Assembly (NCBI GenBank): GCA_003141095.1
Contig: PLKM01000029.1
Span: forward strand, 28,639 to 70,358
From: Acidimicrobiaceae bacterium
Lineage (GTDB): Bacteria > Actinomycetota > Acidimicrobiia > Acidimicrobiales > RAAP-2
Reading direction: 5' to 3'
DNA length: 41,720 nucleotides
Shown here: in pieces, positions 8,185 to 16,940 of the stretch
Numbering within the stretch: position 1 is the first letter of the stretch
Layout: each line of letters opens with the position of its first letter
Notes under the pieces: generated by a model
The model's database searches: none
Told to the model about the DNA's origin: nothing
Seen by the model: the letters and a program-made list of their open reading frames with translations, nothing else
Program-made: the position numbers and the translations under genes

Positions 8185-11100
8185 GTGTTTCTTAAGCGAT
8201 TGACCATGAAGGGCTTCAAGTCCTTCGCCGACAACACCGTGCTGGAGTTCGAGACCGGTGTGACCGCCGTGGTCGGTCCCAACGGTTCGGGAAAATCCAA
8301 CGTCGTGGACGCGGTGACCTGGGTGCTGGGCGCCCAGAGCACGCGGGCGCTTCGCAGCGCGAAAATGGACGACGTCATCTTTGCTGGCACCGCGAATCGG
8401 CCCGCCCTCGGACGCGCCGAAGTGGCCCTGACGCTCGATAACTCCTCCGGGCGCCTGGCCATCGACGGCGCCGAGGTCACCATTTCGCGAACCCTCTTTC
8501 GAAATGGCGACTCCGAATACGCCATCAACGGAACGACCTGTCGTTTGCTCGACGTGCAAGAGCTCCTGGGCGACTCCGGTGTTGGTCGCCAGCAGCACAT
8601 GATTATTGGTCAGGGCCAGCTCGACTCCATTTTGAATTCGAGTTCCGAGAACCGCCGCGCGGTCATTGAAGAGGCGGCCGGGGTGCTCAAGCATCGTCGG
8701 CGAAAAGAACGAGCTGAGCGACGCCTCACGTCAACCCAAGAAAACCTCGAGCGGTTGGGGGACCTCGTTCGAGAGGTGCGGCGCCAGATGCGCCCGCTCG
8801 AACGCCAAGCCGCCTCCGCACGCAGTTACTCCGACGTCGAGCAGGATCTTCGCCATGCCCGCCACTCGCTTTTTTCGTCGCGCCTGACGGCCTTCGAGGC
8901 TCGTCGCCACGAACTCGAAGAAGTCCTCCAGGGATCTTCTTCGAGGGAGCGTGAACTGCGCAGTGAGCTCGTCACGCTCGACGCGCAGGCAACGACCGCC
9001 GCCGCGGAGATGGCGAGTCGCCGTGAGGAGATGCTCGCCTCCACGCTCGGAACTCTCCAGGGACTGAGCGAACGTGCGCGTGGAACCGTCTCCATCATCC
9101 AAGAGCGCGAGCGCTCGCTGCGCATGGCTCTCATCGCCTCGGCGGACGAGAACGTCATCGCGACGCTCGAGGCGGATGCCGCGAAGCTGGCGACCGATTT
9201 GCAGGGTCTCGACGTCGAAGAGTCGCAGTTAGGTGCGCAGCGCGACGAGCTCGACGCGGCGCAGCGCGCCCTCGACGCCGCGGACGAACAGTTCGACGCC
9301 ACCTGGGGCTCGGCCTCCAGCGAAGGTGACGAGGCGGCGTTGCGCGCGGCGCGTGAGCGGGTCCAACTGCTCGAGCGTTCGCTCGGTTCGCTTCGCGAGA
9401 GTGAACGTCGAAGCTCGACTCGAGTGCGCGACGCGTCCGAACGACGCGCGAAGGCTTCGGCCCAGCTCGACGACGACCTGGTGGCGCGAACCAGCGCCCA
9501 CGGCGTGGTCGAGGCGGCCGATCAAGAGCGTCTCGACGCCCAGAGCGAGGCACAAAGGGCTGAAGCCCAGCGCAGCGACGCCGACGAAGCACTTCGAGAG
9601 GCGACCGACGTCGCCGCTCGAACCCAGGCGCGCGCCGAAGCGCTGGCGCGCGCCCTCGACGAACTCTCCGGCGCCGGAGGGCGCGCGATCATCGGCAACC
9701 TCGACGGCGTGCTCGGTTCATTCCTCGACTTGATCGAAGTGGACAGCGGCTGGGAGCGAGCGGTCGAGTCGGCCGCCGGCGCCTCGGTCGGGGCCATGGT
9801 GGTCGACGGAAGCAAGTCCGCGCGCGCCGCGCTCGAGGCACTTCGGCGCGAAGGCGGCGCGGGACTGATCCTGCCCGTCGCCGAGGGGGACGTGGCGGTC
9901 CCGCCGGCACCGAGCGGCTGCACGGCGCTACGTTCACTGGTGCGCTCGCGAGCCGGGTCACCTCAGCACGTGACGCGGGTGCTCGACGCGCTCTTCAGTC
10001 GGGCCTTCGTGGCTGATGACTGGGAGTCGGGCATCGAGGTCGCGGTCGCGAACCCCGACCTCGTGATTGTCACGCGCGAGGGTGACCGCTTCGCGTCGTC
10101 GGGTTGGCGCGTGGCGTCCGGGCGCGCCGTCGTCACGCGCTCAACGGTCGAGGAGGCCCAGGGCGCGGCGAGCGAGGCCCAGGGCGCGGTCGGTCCCATT
10201 CGTGAACGTCGCAGCCAAGCTGACGAGGCGGCCGTCGCCGCTCGCCAGCGCCTCAACCGTTCGAGCACGCTGCACGCCCAGGCCGAAGCTGAACTGAATC
10301 GTCTGGAGCGCGAGATCGCGCGCCTCGGCGAGTTGATCGAAGAGCTCGATCTCGGTGTTGCATCGTTGACCAGCGAAGTGGCCGGGCTCGCCGCGCAGAT
10401 CGTCACGCTCGACGAGGAGTTGGCGACGCTGCACCAGGAACTTCCCAGGCTCGAGCGCGCCGTCAGTGACGCCGATCAACGCAAGCGTCACATGGACGAG
10501 GACCGCGCCGCCCTGGAAGCGGCTCGTGGCCACGTGGTCCAGCTGTCGACGGTGTTGTCGCGCCGCGAGGCCGAGTTTGGCGAGCGGCGTCGTCTGATCG
10601 AGCAGCGCCGGGGCGAGATCGAGCAACGCCTGGAGGGCCGAACGTCCGAGCGCCTCGAGGCGGCGAGCCGACGTGAGTCCCTCGAATTCGACCTGCGCGT
10701 TCTCGAGCGCCTCACCGCGCTCGTGACCCACTCGTCGGACGATATCCGCACCTCCCAAGAGGCCATGGACTCCACGTACCGCGAACAGCTCGAGACATCG
10801 CGAGCGAGCGCCGAGCGCTTGGAAGAGGTTCGCCGGGCGCGCAGCGCCGCCGAAGGGCGACTCGGCCAAGTTGGCGAAGCCATGCACCGGGGTGAGATCG
10901 AGCGCGCCGAACTCGCGGTCAAGATAACGAACCTGCACGAGATGATCCGCCGCGACCTGGATATTGAGCCCGACGACATGGCCCCCGTCGGCGAAATAGA
11001 GTTGCCCGAAGGTGTTTCAATCGAGCAGCGCGTGGGCGAGCTCGAGGCTCGAATCACTTCGCTCGGGCCCATCAATCCGCTCGCCCTGGAAGAGCTCGCC

Positions 11101-11679
11101 GCGCTCGAGGACCGCTACAAGGACCTGGACGCCCAGGTGAGTGACGTGCGCAACGCCCGGCGCGAGCTTCAAGAAGTGCTTCGCGCCCTCGACGAGGAGA
11201 TCATGCAGTCGTTCTCCAGCGCCGTTGCCGACGTCAACGAACACTTCTCGACGTTGATCGCGATGCTCTTTCCCGGTGGCCAGGGCCGCCTCATTCTCAC
11301 CGAGCCGGACGATCCGCTCAACACGGGCGTGGAGATCGAAGTTCGTCCCATGGGTCGAAACGTCCGACGCATCTCCCTGCTGTCGGGCGGCGAACGCTCG
11401 ATGGCCGCGCTGGCGTTTCTCTTCGCGGTGTTCCGCTCGCGACCCTCGCCTTTTTACATGATGGACGAAGTCGAAGCGGCACTCGACGACGTGAACCTGC
11501 AGCGTTTCTTGAGCCTGGTCGACGAGTTCCGCCACGAAGCCCAGCTGCTCATCGTCACGCACCAGAAGCGCACGATGGAAGCCGCCGACGCGCTCTACGG
11601 CGTCACCATGGTGCCCGGCGCGTCCTCCAAGGTCGTCAGCCAGCGCGTGAAGCGCACCAAGGAAGTTGAGACGGCGTGA
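8185..11679 (+). CDS. smc: Chromosome partition protein SMC
   Basis: SMC dimers with ScpA/ScpB form the bacterial condensin. The 1164-residue protein is full length. The N-terminal ATPase half has Walker A GPNGSGKS (residues 31-38). Two long coiled coils flank a hinge at about residues 495-650 (starting near GRAIIGNLDGVLGS and running through AAGASVGAMVVDG). The C-terminal half has the ABC signature LLSGGERS (1065-1072) followed by Walker B YMMDEVEAALDD. The coils are very rich in Arg, Glu and Ala. The GTG start fits the family's N-terminus FLKRLTMKGFKSF. The stop overlaps ftsY by 4 bases. Confidence 0.96.
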   Translation: MFLKRLTMKGFKSFADNTVLEFETGVTAVVGPNGSGKSNVVDAVTWVLGAQSTRALRSAKMDDVIFAGTANRPALGRAEVALTLDNSSGRLAIDGAEVTISRTLFRNGDSEYAINGTTCRLLDVQELLGDSGVGRQQHMIIGQGQLDSILNSSSENRRAVIEEAAGVLKHRRRKERAERRLTSTQENLERLGDLVREVRRQMRPLERQAASARSYSDVEQDLRHARHSLFSSRLTAFEARRHELEEVLQGSSSRERELRSELVTLDAQATTAAAEMASRREEMLASTLGTLQGLSERARGTVSIIQERERSLRMALIASADENVIATLEADAAKLATDLQGLDVEESQLGAQRDELDAAQRALDAADEQFDATWGSASSEGDEAALRAARERVQLLERSLGSLRESERRSSTRVRDASERRAKASAQLDDDLVARTSAHGVVEAADQERLDAQSEAQRAEAQRSDADEALREATDVAARTQARAEALARALDELSGAGGRAIIGNLDGVLGSFLDLIEVDSGWERAVESAAGASVGAMVVDGSKSARAALEALRREGGAGLILPVAEGDVAVPPAPSGCTALRSLVRSRAGSPQHVTRVLDALFSRAFVADDWESGIEVAVANPDLVIVTREGDRFASSGWRVASGRAVVTRSTVEEAQGAASEAQGAVGPIRERRSQADEAAVAARQRLNRSSTLHAQAEAELNRLEREIARLGELIEELDLGVASLTSEVAGLAAQIVTLDEELATLHQELPRLERAVSDADQRKRHMDEDRAALEAARGHVVQLSTVLSRREAEFGERRRLIEQRRGEIEQRLEGRTSERLEAASRRESLEFDLRVLERLTALVTHSSDDIRTSQEAMDSTYREQLETSRASAERLEEVRRARSAAEGRLGQVGEAMHRGEIERAELAVKITNLHEMIRRDLDIEPDDMAPVGEIELPEGVSIEQRVGELEARITSLGPINPLALEELAALEDRYKDLDAQVSDVRNARRELQEVLRALDEEIMQSFSSAVADVNEHFSTLIAMLFPGGQGRLILTEPDDPLNTGVEIEVRPMGRNVRRISLLSGGERSMAALAFLFAVFRSRPSPFYMMDEVEAALDDVNLQRFLSLVDEFRHEAQLLIVTHQKRTMEAADALYGVTMVPGASSKVVSQRVKRTKEVETA

Positions 11680-12728
11680 TCGTCGCCCTGATAATCCTCG
11701 CCGTCGTGGTGCTGGTGGGCGCCGCGGTCGTCGTTCGCCGCCGCCGCCGCCGCCGTTCGCCGGCGATGTTGGCGCCGGTCGTACGCGAGGCCATGCCCGA
11801 CGTACTCGTCAGCGAGGTCGCGGAGCGACCCGTGCTGGCGAACGAGACGCTGTTCCTGGAAGAGCGCCTCGGCGCGAGCCGTTCCATCTTTGACCGGGTC
11901 CGCGCAATTTCGAGCGTCGGATCATTGAGCCAGGACCAGCTGGACACCGTCGAGGAGGTCCTCTTGCGAAGTGACGTCGGGGCCACGACGACCACCGCGA
12001 TTCTGGATGAGCTTCGAGAGAACGGCGCGCCCGACGGGGTCGCGGCGGCGGTGCGCGAGGCGCTGCTCGCGTCGTTGACGGCGGACCGATCCGTCGTGAC
12101 GACCGCGGCTCCCGGACGAGTCCCGGTCTGGCTGTTCGTCGGCGTGAACGGTGTGGGCAAGACAACCACCATTGGCAAACTCGCCCAACGCCACGTGGAC
12201 GAGGGTCGCTCGGTGGTACTCGCCGCCGGCGACACCTTCCGTGCCGCGGCGTCCGAGCAGCTCCAGGAGTGGGCGCAGCGTACGGGCGCCGACGTCGTGC
12301 GCGCCGCCGAAGGCGCGGATCCGGGATCGGTGGTGCACGATGCGCTCGGTCGGGCCGCCGCGCGCGGGGCCGATATCGTCCTCGCCGACACCGCGGGCCG
12401 GCGGGCCAACAGCACCAACCTGCTCGACGAACTGAGCAAGATCCGCCGGGTCGCCGATCGTGATCCCGGTCAAGTCGTCGAGACGTTCATGGTCCTCGAC
12501 GCCACCACTGGTCAAAATGCCCTGAGCCAGGCGCGTGAGTTTCTGGCCGCGGCGTCGGTCACGGGCATCGTGCTGACGAAACTCGACGGAACGGCCCGAG
12601 GGGGGATCGTCGTCGCCATCGAGCGCGAGCTCGCGATTCCCGTGAAGTTCGTCGGGGTGGGCGAAGGAGTCGCCGATCTCATTGTCTTTGAGCCAAAGGC
12701 ATTCGTTGATTCGCTGCTCGACGCGTAA
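11676..12728 (+). CDS. ftsY: Signal recognition particle receptor FtsY
   Basis: FtsY is the membrane receptor for the SRP-ribosome complex. The 350-residue protein begins with a hydrophobic membrane segment (about residues 2-22) followed by a run of seven Arg, so it looks N-terminally anchored rather than peripheral. After a short linker comes the N domain helical bundle (from about residue 70) and the GTPase domain with GVNGVGKTT (156-164), DTAGR, and TKLDGTARGG. It starts with GTG overlapping the smc stop, so SMC and FtsY are translationally coupled. Its partner Ffh is the next gene. Confidence 0.95.
   Translation: MIVALIILAVVVLVGAAVVVRRRRRRRSPAMLAPVVREAMPDVLVSEVAERPVLANETLFLEERLGASRSIFDRVRAISSVGSLSQDQLDTVEEVLLRSDVGATTTTAILDELRENGAPDGVAAAVREALLASLTADRSVVTTAAPGRVPVWLFVGVNGVGKTTTIGKLAQRHVDEGRSVVLAAGDTFRAAASEQLQEWAQRTGADVVRAAEGADPGSVVHDALGRAAARGADIVLADTAGRRANSTNLLDELSKIRRVADRDPGQVVETFMVLDATTGQNALSQAREFLAAASVTGIVLTKLDGTARGGIVVAIERELAIPVKFVGVGEGVADLIVFEPKAFVDSLLDA
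11736..11756 (+). repeat. CGC trinucleotide run encoding seven arginines in ftsY
   Basis: Six CGC codons followed by CGT form a small in-frame microsatellite just after the FtsY membrane segment. The positive run fits the positive-inside rule, anchoring the N-terminus; changes in repeat number would stay in frame. Confidence 0.85.
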
Positions 12729-12746
12729 AGGTAGCCTTCAGGAACC

Positions 12747-14234
12747 ATGTTTGACGCACTGAGTGAACGATTTGAACGACTGGGCAGTTCGCTGCGGTCC
12801 CGCGGGCGCCTGAGCGACGCCGATCTCGACGAGGCGCTGCTCGAAGTTCGAGCCGCCCTCTTGGACGCCGACGTTGAGCTCGGGGTCGTGCGGGCATTTC
12901 TCGACGCCGTGCGCGAACGGCTCGGCGGCGAAGTACTCAGTCAGAGCCTGACACCGGGCCAGCAGGTCATCAAGGCCGTGCACGATCAGCTGATCGAGGT
13001 GCTCGGCGGCTCGGCTCTCAAGGTCACGTACGCGTCGCGCCCTCCCACGGTTGTTCTCCTGGCGGGCCTGCAGGGCGCCGGTAAGACCACCGCCGCGGCG
13101 AAGCTGGCCTTGTGGTTCAAGCAGCAGGGCCGCCAGCCCTACCTGATCGCCGCCGACCTCCAGCGTCCGGCGGCGGTCGAGCAGTTGCGCGTGCTCGCGG
13201 GTCAAATCGGTGTCGACGTCTTCAGCGAACCTTCGGACCCGGTGGAAGTGGCACGCAAGGGACTCGCCGAAGCGACCAGGCTCGGCCGTGACGTCGTGAT
13301 CATCGACACCGCGGGTCGACTGTCCATCGACGAGGCCCTCATGCGCGAGGTTCGCACCATCAGTGACGTCACGTCGCCGCACTACACGTTCCTCGTGATC
13401 GACGCCGTGACCGGCCAAGACGCGGTCTTCACCGCCCGCGCCTTTCACGAGACCCTGGAGCTGTCGGGAATCATCGTGACGAAGTTGGACTACGACGCAC
13501 GCGGTGGTGCGGTGTTGTCGGCTCGAGGAGTCGTCGGGCGCCCCGTCGTCTTCGCCTCGACCGGCGAGAAGCTGGCGGACTTCGATCTCTTCCACCCTGA
13601 TCGCATGGCGTCGCGCATCCTCGGAATGGGCGACGTGATGTCGCTCATCGAACAGGCCGAGCGCACGATGGATGAAAGTGTCGTCGCCGAATCGGCGGGA
13701 CGCATGATGGCCGGCACCTTCACGCTCGACGACTTCATGGCTCAGCTGAACCAGGTTCGAAAGATGGGCTCGCTCGGTGGGCTGATGAAATTGATGCCCG
13801 GGGTCACCAAGGAGATGCGCAGCGCTGCTTCGAACGTCGACGATGGCGAGCTCGACAAGATCGAGGCGATCATCCGGTCAATGACCCCGCGCGAACGCCG
13901 CGAGCCCGCGGTGATCGACGGATCGCGCCGAACCCGTATCGCCAAGGGTTCGGGCACGACCGTGAACGGCGTGAACCAGCTCCTGAAGCAGTTCACCGAG
14001 ATGAGAAAAGTCATGAAGCAGATGAGCGGCGGGGGAATGCCGAACCTGCCGGGCGGAATGGGTCGAATGGCCGGGCTCGCCGCGAAGGCCAGCGCACAGC
14101 GCAAGGAACAGCTGCCACCGGGCTTTGAGGCGCTGGGCGCCGGCATGAGCGCCGGCACCCCCGCGAGCCGGGCCGGCGGCGGGAAAAACAAGAAGAAGAA
14201 GGGTGGGAGGGTCACACCCCCTAAACAACGCTAA
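12747..14234 (+). CDS. ffh: Signal recognition particle protein Ffh
   Basis: Ffh is the protein of the SRP; it binds signal sequences and 4.5S RNA and docks on FtsY. The 495-residue protein has the N domain, the GTPase domain with GLQGAGKTT (residues 107-115), DTAGR, TKLDYDARGGA, and a methionine-rich M domain (from about residue 330) with MRKVMKQM and a Gly/Met-rich finger. The C-terminus is a Lys-rich tail. The start is ATG with a weak AGGA; TAGCCT (12732-12737) lies nine bases upstream and may be a -10 box. The SRP RNA gene was not found in the window. Confidence 0.96.
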   Translation: MFDALSERFERLGSSLRSRGRLSDADLDEALLEVRAALLDADVELGVVRAFLDAVRERLGGEVLSQSLTPGQQVIKAVHDQLIEVLGGSALKVTYASRPPTVVLLAGLQGAGKTTAAAKLALWFKQQGRQPYLIAADLQRPAAVEQLRVLAGQIGVDVFSEPSDPVEVARKGLAEATRLGRDVVIIDTAGRLSIDEALMREVRTISDVTSPHYTFLVIDAVTGQDAVFTARAFHETLELSGIIVTKLDYDARGGAVLSARGVVGRPVVFASTGEKLADFDLFHPDRMASRILGMGDVMSLIEQAERTMDESVVAESAGRMMAGTFTLDDFMAQLNQVRKMGSLGGLMKLMPGVTKEMRSAASNVDDGELDKIEAIIRSMTPRERREPAVIDGSRRTRIAKGSGTTVNGVNQLLKQFTEMRKVMKQMSGGGMPNLPGGMGRMAGLAAKASAQRKEQLPPGFEALGAGMSAGTPASRAGGGKNKKKKGGRVTPPKQR

Positions 14235-14237
14235 ACT
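14232..14237 (+). promoter_or_regulatory. Possible -10 box of the rpsP operon
   Basis: TAAACT, using the ffh stop codon TAA as its first half, lies 65 bases before rpsP in the sequence CGCTAAACT. The same nine bases occur around the trmD stop before rplS. No good -35 is visible. Confidence 0.35.
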
Positions 14238-14302
14238 TTGTCGCTCGGGTATATCGCCCAGTTCTGGTGGACCAGAACAAAAGGTTTGAAGGGAATTTCG
14301 TT

Positions 14303-14590
14303 GTGGCTGTGAAACTTCGTTTGGTGCGTATGGGCAAGAAGAAGCAACCGACCTATCGCGTCGTAGCGGCTGAGAGCCGTCGCGCCCGTTCGGGTGCTTT
14401 TCTGGAGATCGTCGGCACCTACCAGCCCCGCGGCATTTCGGCTGCTCAGCCGGAGACCGTTTTCTCAATTGACAACGACAAGGTCGTTCACTGGCTCCAA
14501 CACGGCGCCCAGCCCACCGAGCGTGTGGCGAAGTTGCTGAAGGCGAGCGGGGCCCTCGAAGCCTTCGAAGCCTCAAAGGCCGCCAAATGA
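14303..14590 (+). CDS. rpsP: 30S ribosomal protein S16
   Basis: S16 is an early-binding small-subunit assembly protein. The 95-residue product begins VAVKLRLVRMGKKKQPTYR (Met in place of the first Val), the family's N-terminal signature, and includes GAFLEIVGTYQPRG. The GTG at 14303 is preferred over the in-frame upstream ATG 14267 because family homology starts there and GAAGGG lies nine bases before it. It opens the classical rpsP-KH-rimM-trmD-rplS order and overlaps the KH gene by 4 bases. Confidence 0.95.
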   Translation: MAVKLRLVRMGKKKQPTYRVVAAESRRARSGAFLEIVGTYQPRGISAAQPETVFSIDNDKVVHWLQHGAQPTERVAKLLKASGALEAFEASKAAK

Positions 14591-15009
14591 GCGACGTACA
14601 CGACGACTACGTCGCCGGTGATATCAACACCATCGACGATGGCGACATCGACGACAACGACATCAACGACAACGGCACGAACGACATTGACGTCGACGAC
14701 GATATCGACGACAACGACAACGACATTGACGACGATGAGGTCGTGCAAGAGTTCAACGGCGCCGACAGTGCGCTCACGGCGACCGCGGCACTGGAGTTCA
14801 TCGCCAAGTCCCTCGCCGAGGACCCGAGCGCCGTCTCGGTTGAAGTGAGCGAGCGTCAGGGCAAGGTGGTTCTTTCACTGAGCGTTGGTCCGAACGACAT
14901 GGGCCGCATTATTGGCCGCCGTGGTCGCACCGCGCAGGCAATCCGGGCCCTCGTGGGCGCGGCTGGCGTGCGTGACGGCGTGACTACCTCTGTCGACATC
15001 GTCGACTAA
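14587..15009 (+). CDS. KhpA-like KH-domain RNA-binding protein with an Asp-rich N-terminal extension
   Basis: The C-terminal 85 residues are a KhpA-type KH domain: TAALEFIAKSLAEDPSAV, then the RNA-gripping loop GRIIGRRGRTAQAIR with GxxG at residues 110-113. KhpA usually has only about 75-85 residues. Here about 55 extra N-terminal residues form a low-complexity acidic stretch with 23 Asp in the first 50 residues, broken by Asn, Ile and Gly in a repeated DIDDND pattern. The extension is in frame from an ATG overlapping the rpsP stop, so it is probably translated, although an internal start cannot be excluded. KhpA is a small RNA chaperone-like protein encoded between rpsP and rimM in many Gram-positives. 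Confidence 0.88.
   Translation: MSDVHDDYVAGDINTIDDGDIDDNDINDNGTNDIDVDDDIDDNDNDIDDDEVVQEFNGADSALTATAALEFIAKSLAEDPSAVSVEVSERQGKVVLSLSVGPNDMGRIIGRRGRTAQAIRALVGAAGVRDGVTTSVDIVD
14638..14739 (+). repeat. Imperfect Asp/Asn codon tandem repeats in the KH gene
   Basis: GAC, GAT, AAC and ATC codons recur in short imperfect units (core GACATCGACGACAACGAC) for about 100 bases. The reading frame is kept throughout and the codons vary, so the protein sequence rather than only the DNA appears maintained. Confidence 0.75.
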
Positions 15010-15488
15010 TGCCGAGCGCCGACGAGCGCCCCACGCTCGAAGTCGGGCGGATCATTAAAGCGCACGGCCTGCGGGGTCAGGTCTTGGTCGACCTCTGGAC
15101 CGATCGTCACGAACGCCTGGACGTCGGCGTCGAACTCTCCACCCATCGCGGCCCGCTCGTCGTCAACGCCGCCGCGGCTCATCAAGACCGGTTCATCGTC
15201 AGTTTTGATCGCATCGTCACGCGTGAGGATGCGGAGATCTGGCGGGGTGTCGTGCTGAGCGCACCGCGCATCGAGGACGACGACGTGATCTGGATCGATC
15301 AACTCTTTGGCGCGCAGGTCTTTGACACGTCGAGCATTCTTCGCGGTGTGGTCGTCGACGTCGAGTCGAATCCGGCGAGCGACATTCTGGTCTTGGACAG
15401 CGGTGCGCTCGTGCCGCTCACGTTCGTGACGAGCGTCGAGGCGAACGTGCGCATCGACGTCGACGTGCCCGAAGGGCTCTTCGAATGA
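15009..15488 (+). CDS. rimM: Ribosome maturation factor RimM
   Basis: RimM binds S19 and helps mature the 30S head. The 159-residue protein has the N-terminal beta-barrel starting VGRIIKAHGLRGQVLVDLWTD (only the pattern is given) and the C-terminal PRC-barrel from about residue 95 (DVIWIDQLFGAQV) ending with VDVPEGLFE. It starts at ATG overlapping the TAA stop of the KH gene by one base, and overlaps trmD by four bases, so the operon is tightly coupled. Confidence 0.94.
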   Translation: MPSADERPTLEVGRIIKAHGLRGQVLVDLWTDRHERLDVGVELSTHRGPLVVNAAAAHQDRFIVSFDRIVTREDAEIWRGVVLSAPRIEDDDVIWIDQLFGAQVFDTSSILRGVVVDVESNPASDILVLDSGALVPLTFVTSVEANVRIDVDVPEGLFE

Positions 15489-16237
15489 CCCTTCGCGTCG
15501 ACGTCCTCACCCTCTTTCCAGAAGCGGTTTCCCAGTACGCGACGACGTCGGTGCTCGGACGAGCGAGTGAGCGGGGCGTGTGGGAGTTGCACGTCCACGA
15601 TTTTCGCGACGCGACCGATGATCCGCACCGCACCGTCGACGACACCCCATTTGGCGGGGGAGCGGGCATGGTGCTTCGCGCCGAGCCCATACTTCGAACC
15701 ATTGAAACCACGCCCGGCATCGCCCGGCCCGTCATCGCCCTCACGCCGTCGGGGCGGACCTTCAACCACGACGTGGCCCGCGAGCTCAGCCAGCTCGATG
15801 GTTTTACCCTGCTCTGTGGTAGGTACGAGGGCTTTGATCAGCGCGCGCTGGACCTGGAGGTGGACGACGAGATCTCCCTCGGCGACTTCGTTCTCGCCGG
15901 CGGTGAACTCGCTGCGCTGTGCGTGATTGAGTCGGTCGTTCGCCTGCGTCCCGGCGGCCTGGGCAACGACGAGTCGAGCGTCGAGGAGTCCTTCGGCGAC
16001 GGGCTGCTCGAGTACCCCCAGTACACCAAGCCCGCGGTCGTGCGCGGCATGCAAGTACCCGAGATCCTGCGGTCGGGCGACCACGAACGCATCGCGCGTT
16101 GGCGCCAGGCCCAGGCGCTCAGTCGGACCATGGCCCGCCGCCCGGACCTCATCGAGCGCCGGGGGGGCCTGAGCGACCAAGAGCGGTCAATAGTGGCTGA
16201 ATTCCCCTCGGTGGAAGAACCTCGCGAAAACCGCTAA
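15485..16237 (+). CDS. trmD: tRNA (guanine37-N1)-methyltransferase TrmD
   Basis: TrmD makes m1G37 next to the anticodon and prevents +1 frameshifting. The 250-residue protein starts LRVDVLTLFPEA and shows the trefoil-knot SAM motifs: DDTPFGGGAGMVL (about residues 54-66), LLCGRYEGFDQRAL (about 110) and ISLGDFVLAGGELAAL (about 130). The C-terminal domain contains EYPQYTKPAVVRG. Length and motifs are normal. Confidence 0.97.
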   Translation: MTLRVDVLTLFPEAVSQYATTSVLGRASERGVWELHVHDFRDATDDPHRTVDDTPFGGGAGMVLRAEPILRTIETTPGIARPVIALTPSGRTFNHDVARELSQLDGFTLLCGRYEGFDQRALDLEVDDEISLGDFVLAGGELAALCVIESVVRLRPGGLGNDESSVEESFGDGLLEYPQYTKPAVVRGMQVPEILRSGDHERIARWRQAQALSRTMARRPDLIERRGGLSDQERSIVAEFPSVEEPRENR

Positions 16238-16240
16238 ACT
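16235..16240 (+). promoter_or_regulatory. Possible -10 box of rplS
   Basis: TAAACT again uses the upstream (trmD) stop codon and sits in CGCTAAACT, identical to the sequence before rpsP. It lies 35 bases before the rplS ATG. No convincing -35 is seen. Confidence 0.35.
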
Positions 16241-16275
16241 CTTAAAGCCTCAGTGATCCGAAAGGGACCGCTCTC

Positions 16276-16632
16276 ATGAATCCGACTGACCTCATCGACC
16301 GCGACTCGCTTCGCGACGACATTCCACCATTTCGCACCGGCGACACCTTGAAGGTTCACGTCCGAGTTGTGGAGGGTACCCGCGAGCGCGTCCAGGTCTT
16401 CCAGGGCGTCGTTATTCGCCGCCAAGGCTCGGGCGTGCACGAGACCTTCACCGTGCGCAAGATCAGTTTCGGTGTAGGGGTGGAGCGCACGTTCCCGGTT
16501 CATGCGCCTACCATCGCCAAGATTGAAGTGGACTCTTACGGCGATGTTCGCCGCGCCAAGTTGTACTATCTCCGTGATCTGCGTGGAAAAGCCGCCAAGA
16601 TCAAGGAGCTCCGCGTCACCGAGCGTCCGTAG
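16276..16632 (+). CDS. rplS: 50S ribosomal protein L19
   Basis: L19 sits at the subunit interface. The 118-residue product contains the family motifs [22 protein letters not shown], here cited as a pattern near residues 15-37, and [26 protein letters not shown], and ends with [24 protein letters not shown] upstream of the ATG is a good binding site. In other actinobacteria lepB and rnhB usually follow; here DUF2469 follows directly. Confidence 0.97.
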   Translation: MNPTDLIDRDSLRDDIPPFRTGDTLKVHVRVVEGTRERVQVFQGVVIRRQGSGVHETFTVRKISFGVGVERTFPVHAPTIAKIEVDSYGDVRRAKLYYLRDLRGKAAKIKELRVTERP

Positions 16633-16638
16633 TTCCCC

Positions 16639-16938
16639 TTGGGCGAAGAAGAGCTCGACGACTACGAGTCAACTCTCGAACTCGCGCTCGTCCAGGAGTA
16701 CAAGGCTGTCGTCGGGATGTTCGACTTCGCCGTGGAGACGGATCGCCGCTTCTACCTGGCCAACTCCGTGGCCGTCGAGGTTCGATCCTCGGGCACCCCG
16801 ACGCTGTTGGAAGTCACATTGAACGACGCCTGGGTGTGGGACATGTACCGCGCCGCTCGCTTCGTGCCCTCCGTGCGGGTTCTGACCTTTCGCGATGTCA
16901 ATATTGAGCGTCTGCCCAAGGAAGACCTCCAGCCCTAG
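16639..16938 (+). CDS. DUF2469 family protein (Rv2901c-like)
   Basis: The 99-residue acidic protein matches the actinobacterial DUF2469 family: LDDYESTLELALVQEYK at the N-terminus, then ETDRRFYLANSV and LNDAWVWDMYRAARFVPSV. The family is nearly restricted to Actinomycetota and has no known function. The TTG start follows the rplS stop by six bases and gives the family's normal length. There is no signal peptide or membrane segment. Confidence 0.9.
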   Translation: MGEEELDDYESTLELALVQEYKAVVGMFDFAVETDRRFYLANSVAVEVRSSGTPTLLEVTLNDAWVWDMYRAARFVPSVRVLTFRDVNIERLPKEDLQP

Positions 16939-16940
16939 CG

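Noticed and set aside
15299-16180. A 293-residue minus-strand frame opposite rimM and trmD.
   Set aside because: Both rimM and trmD are unmistakable on the plus strand.
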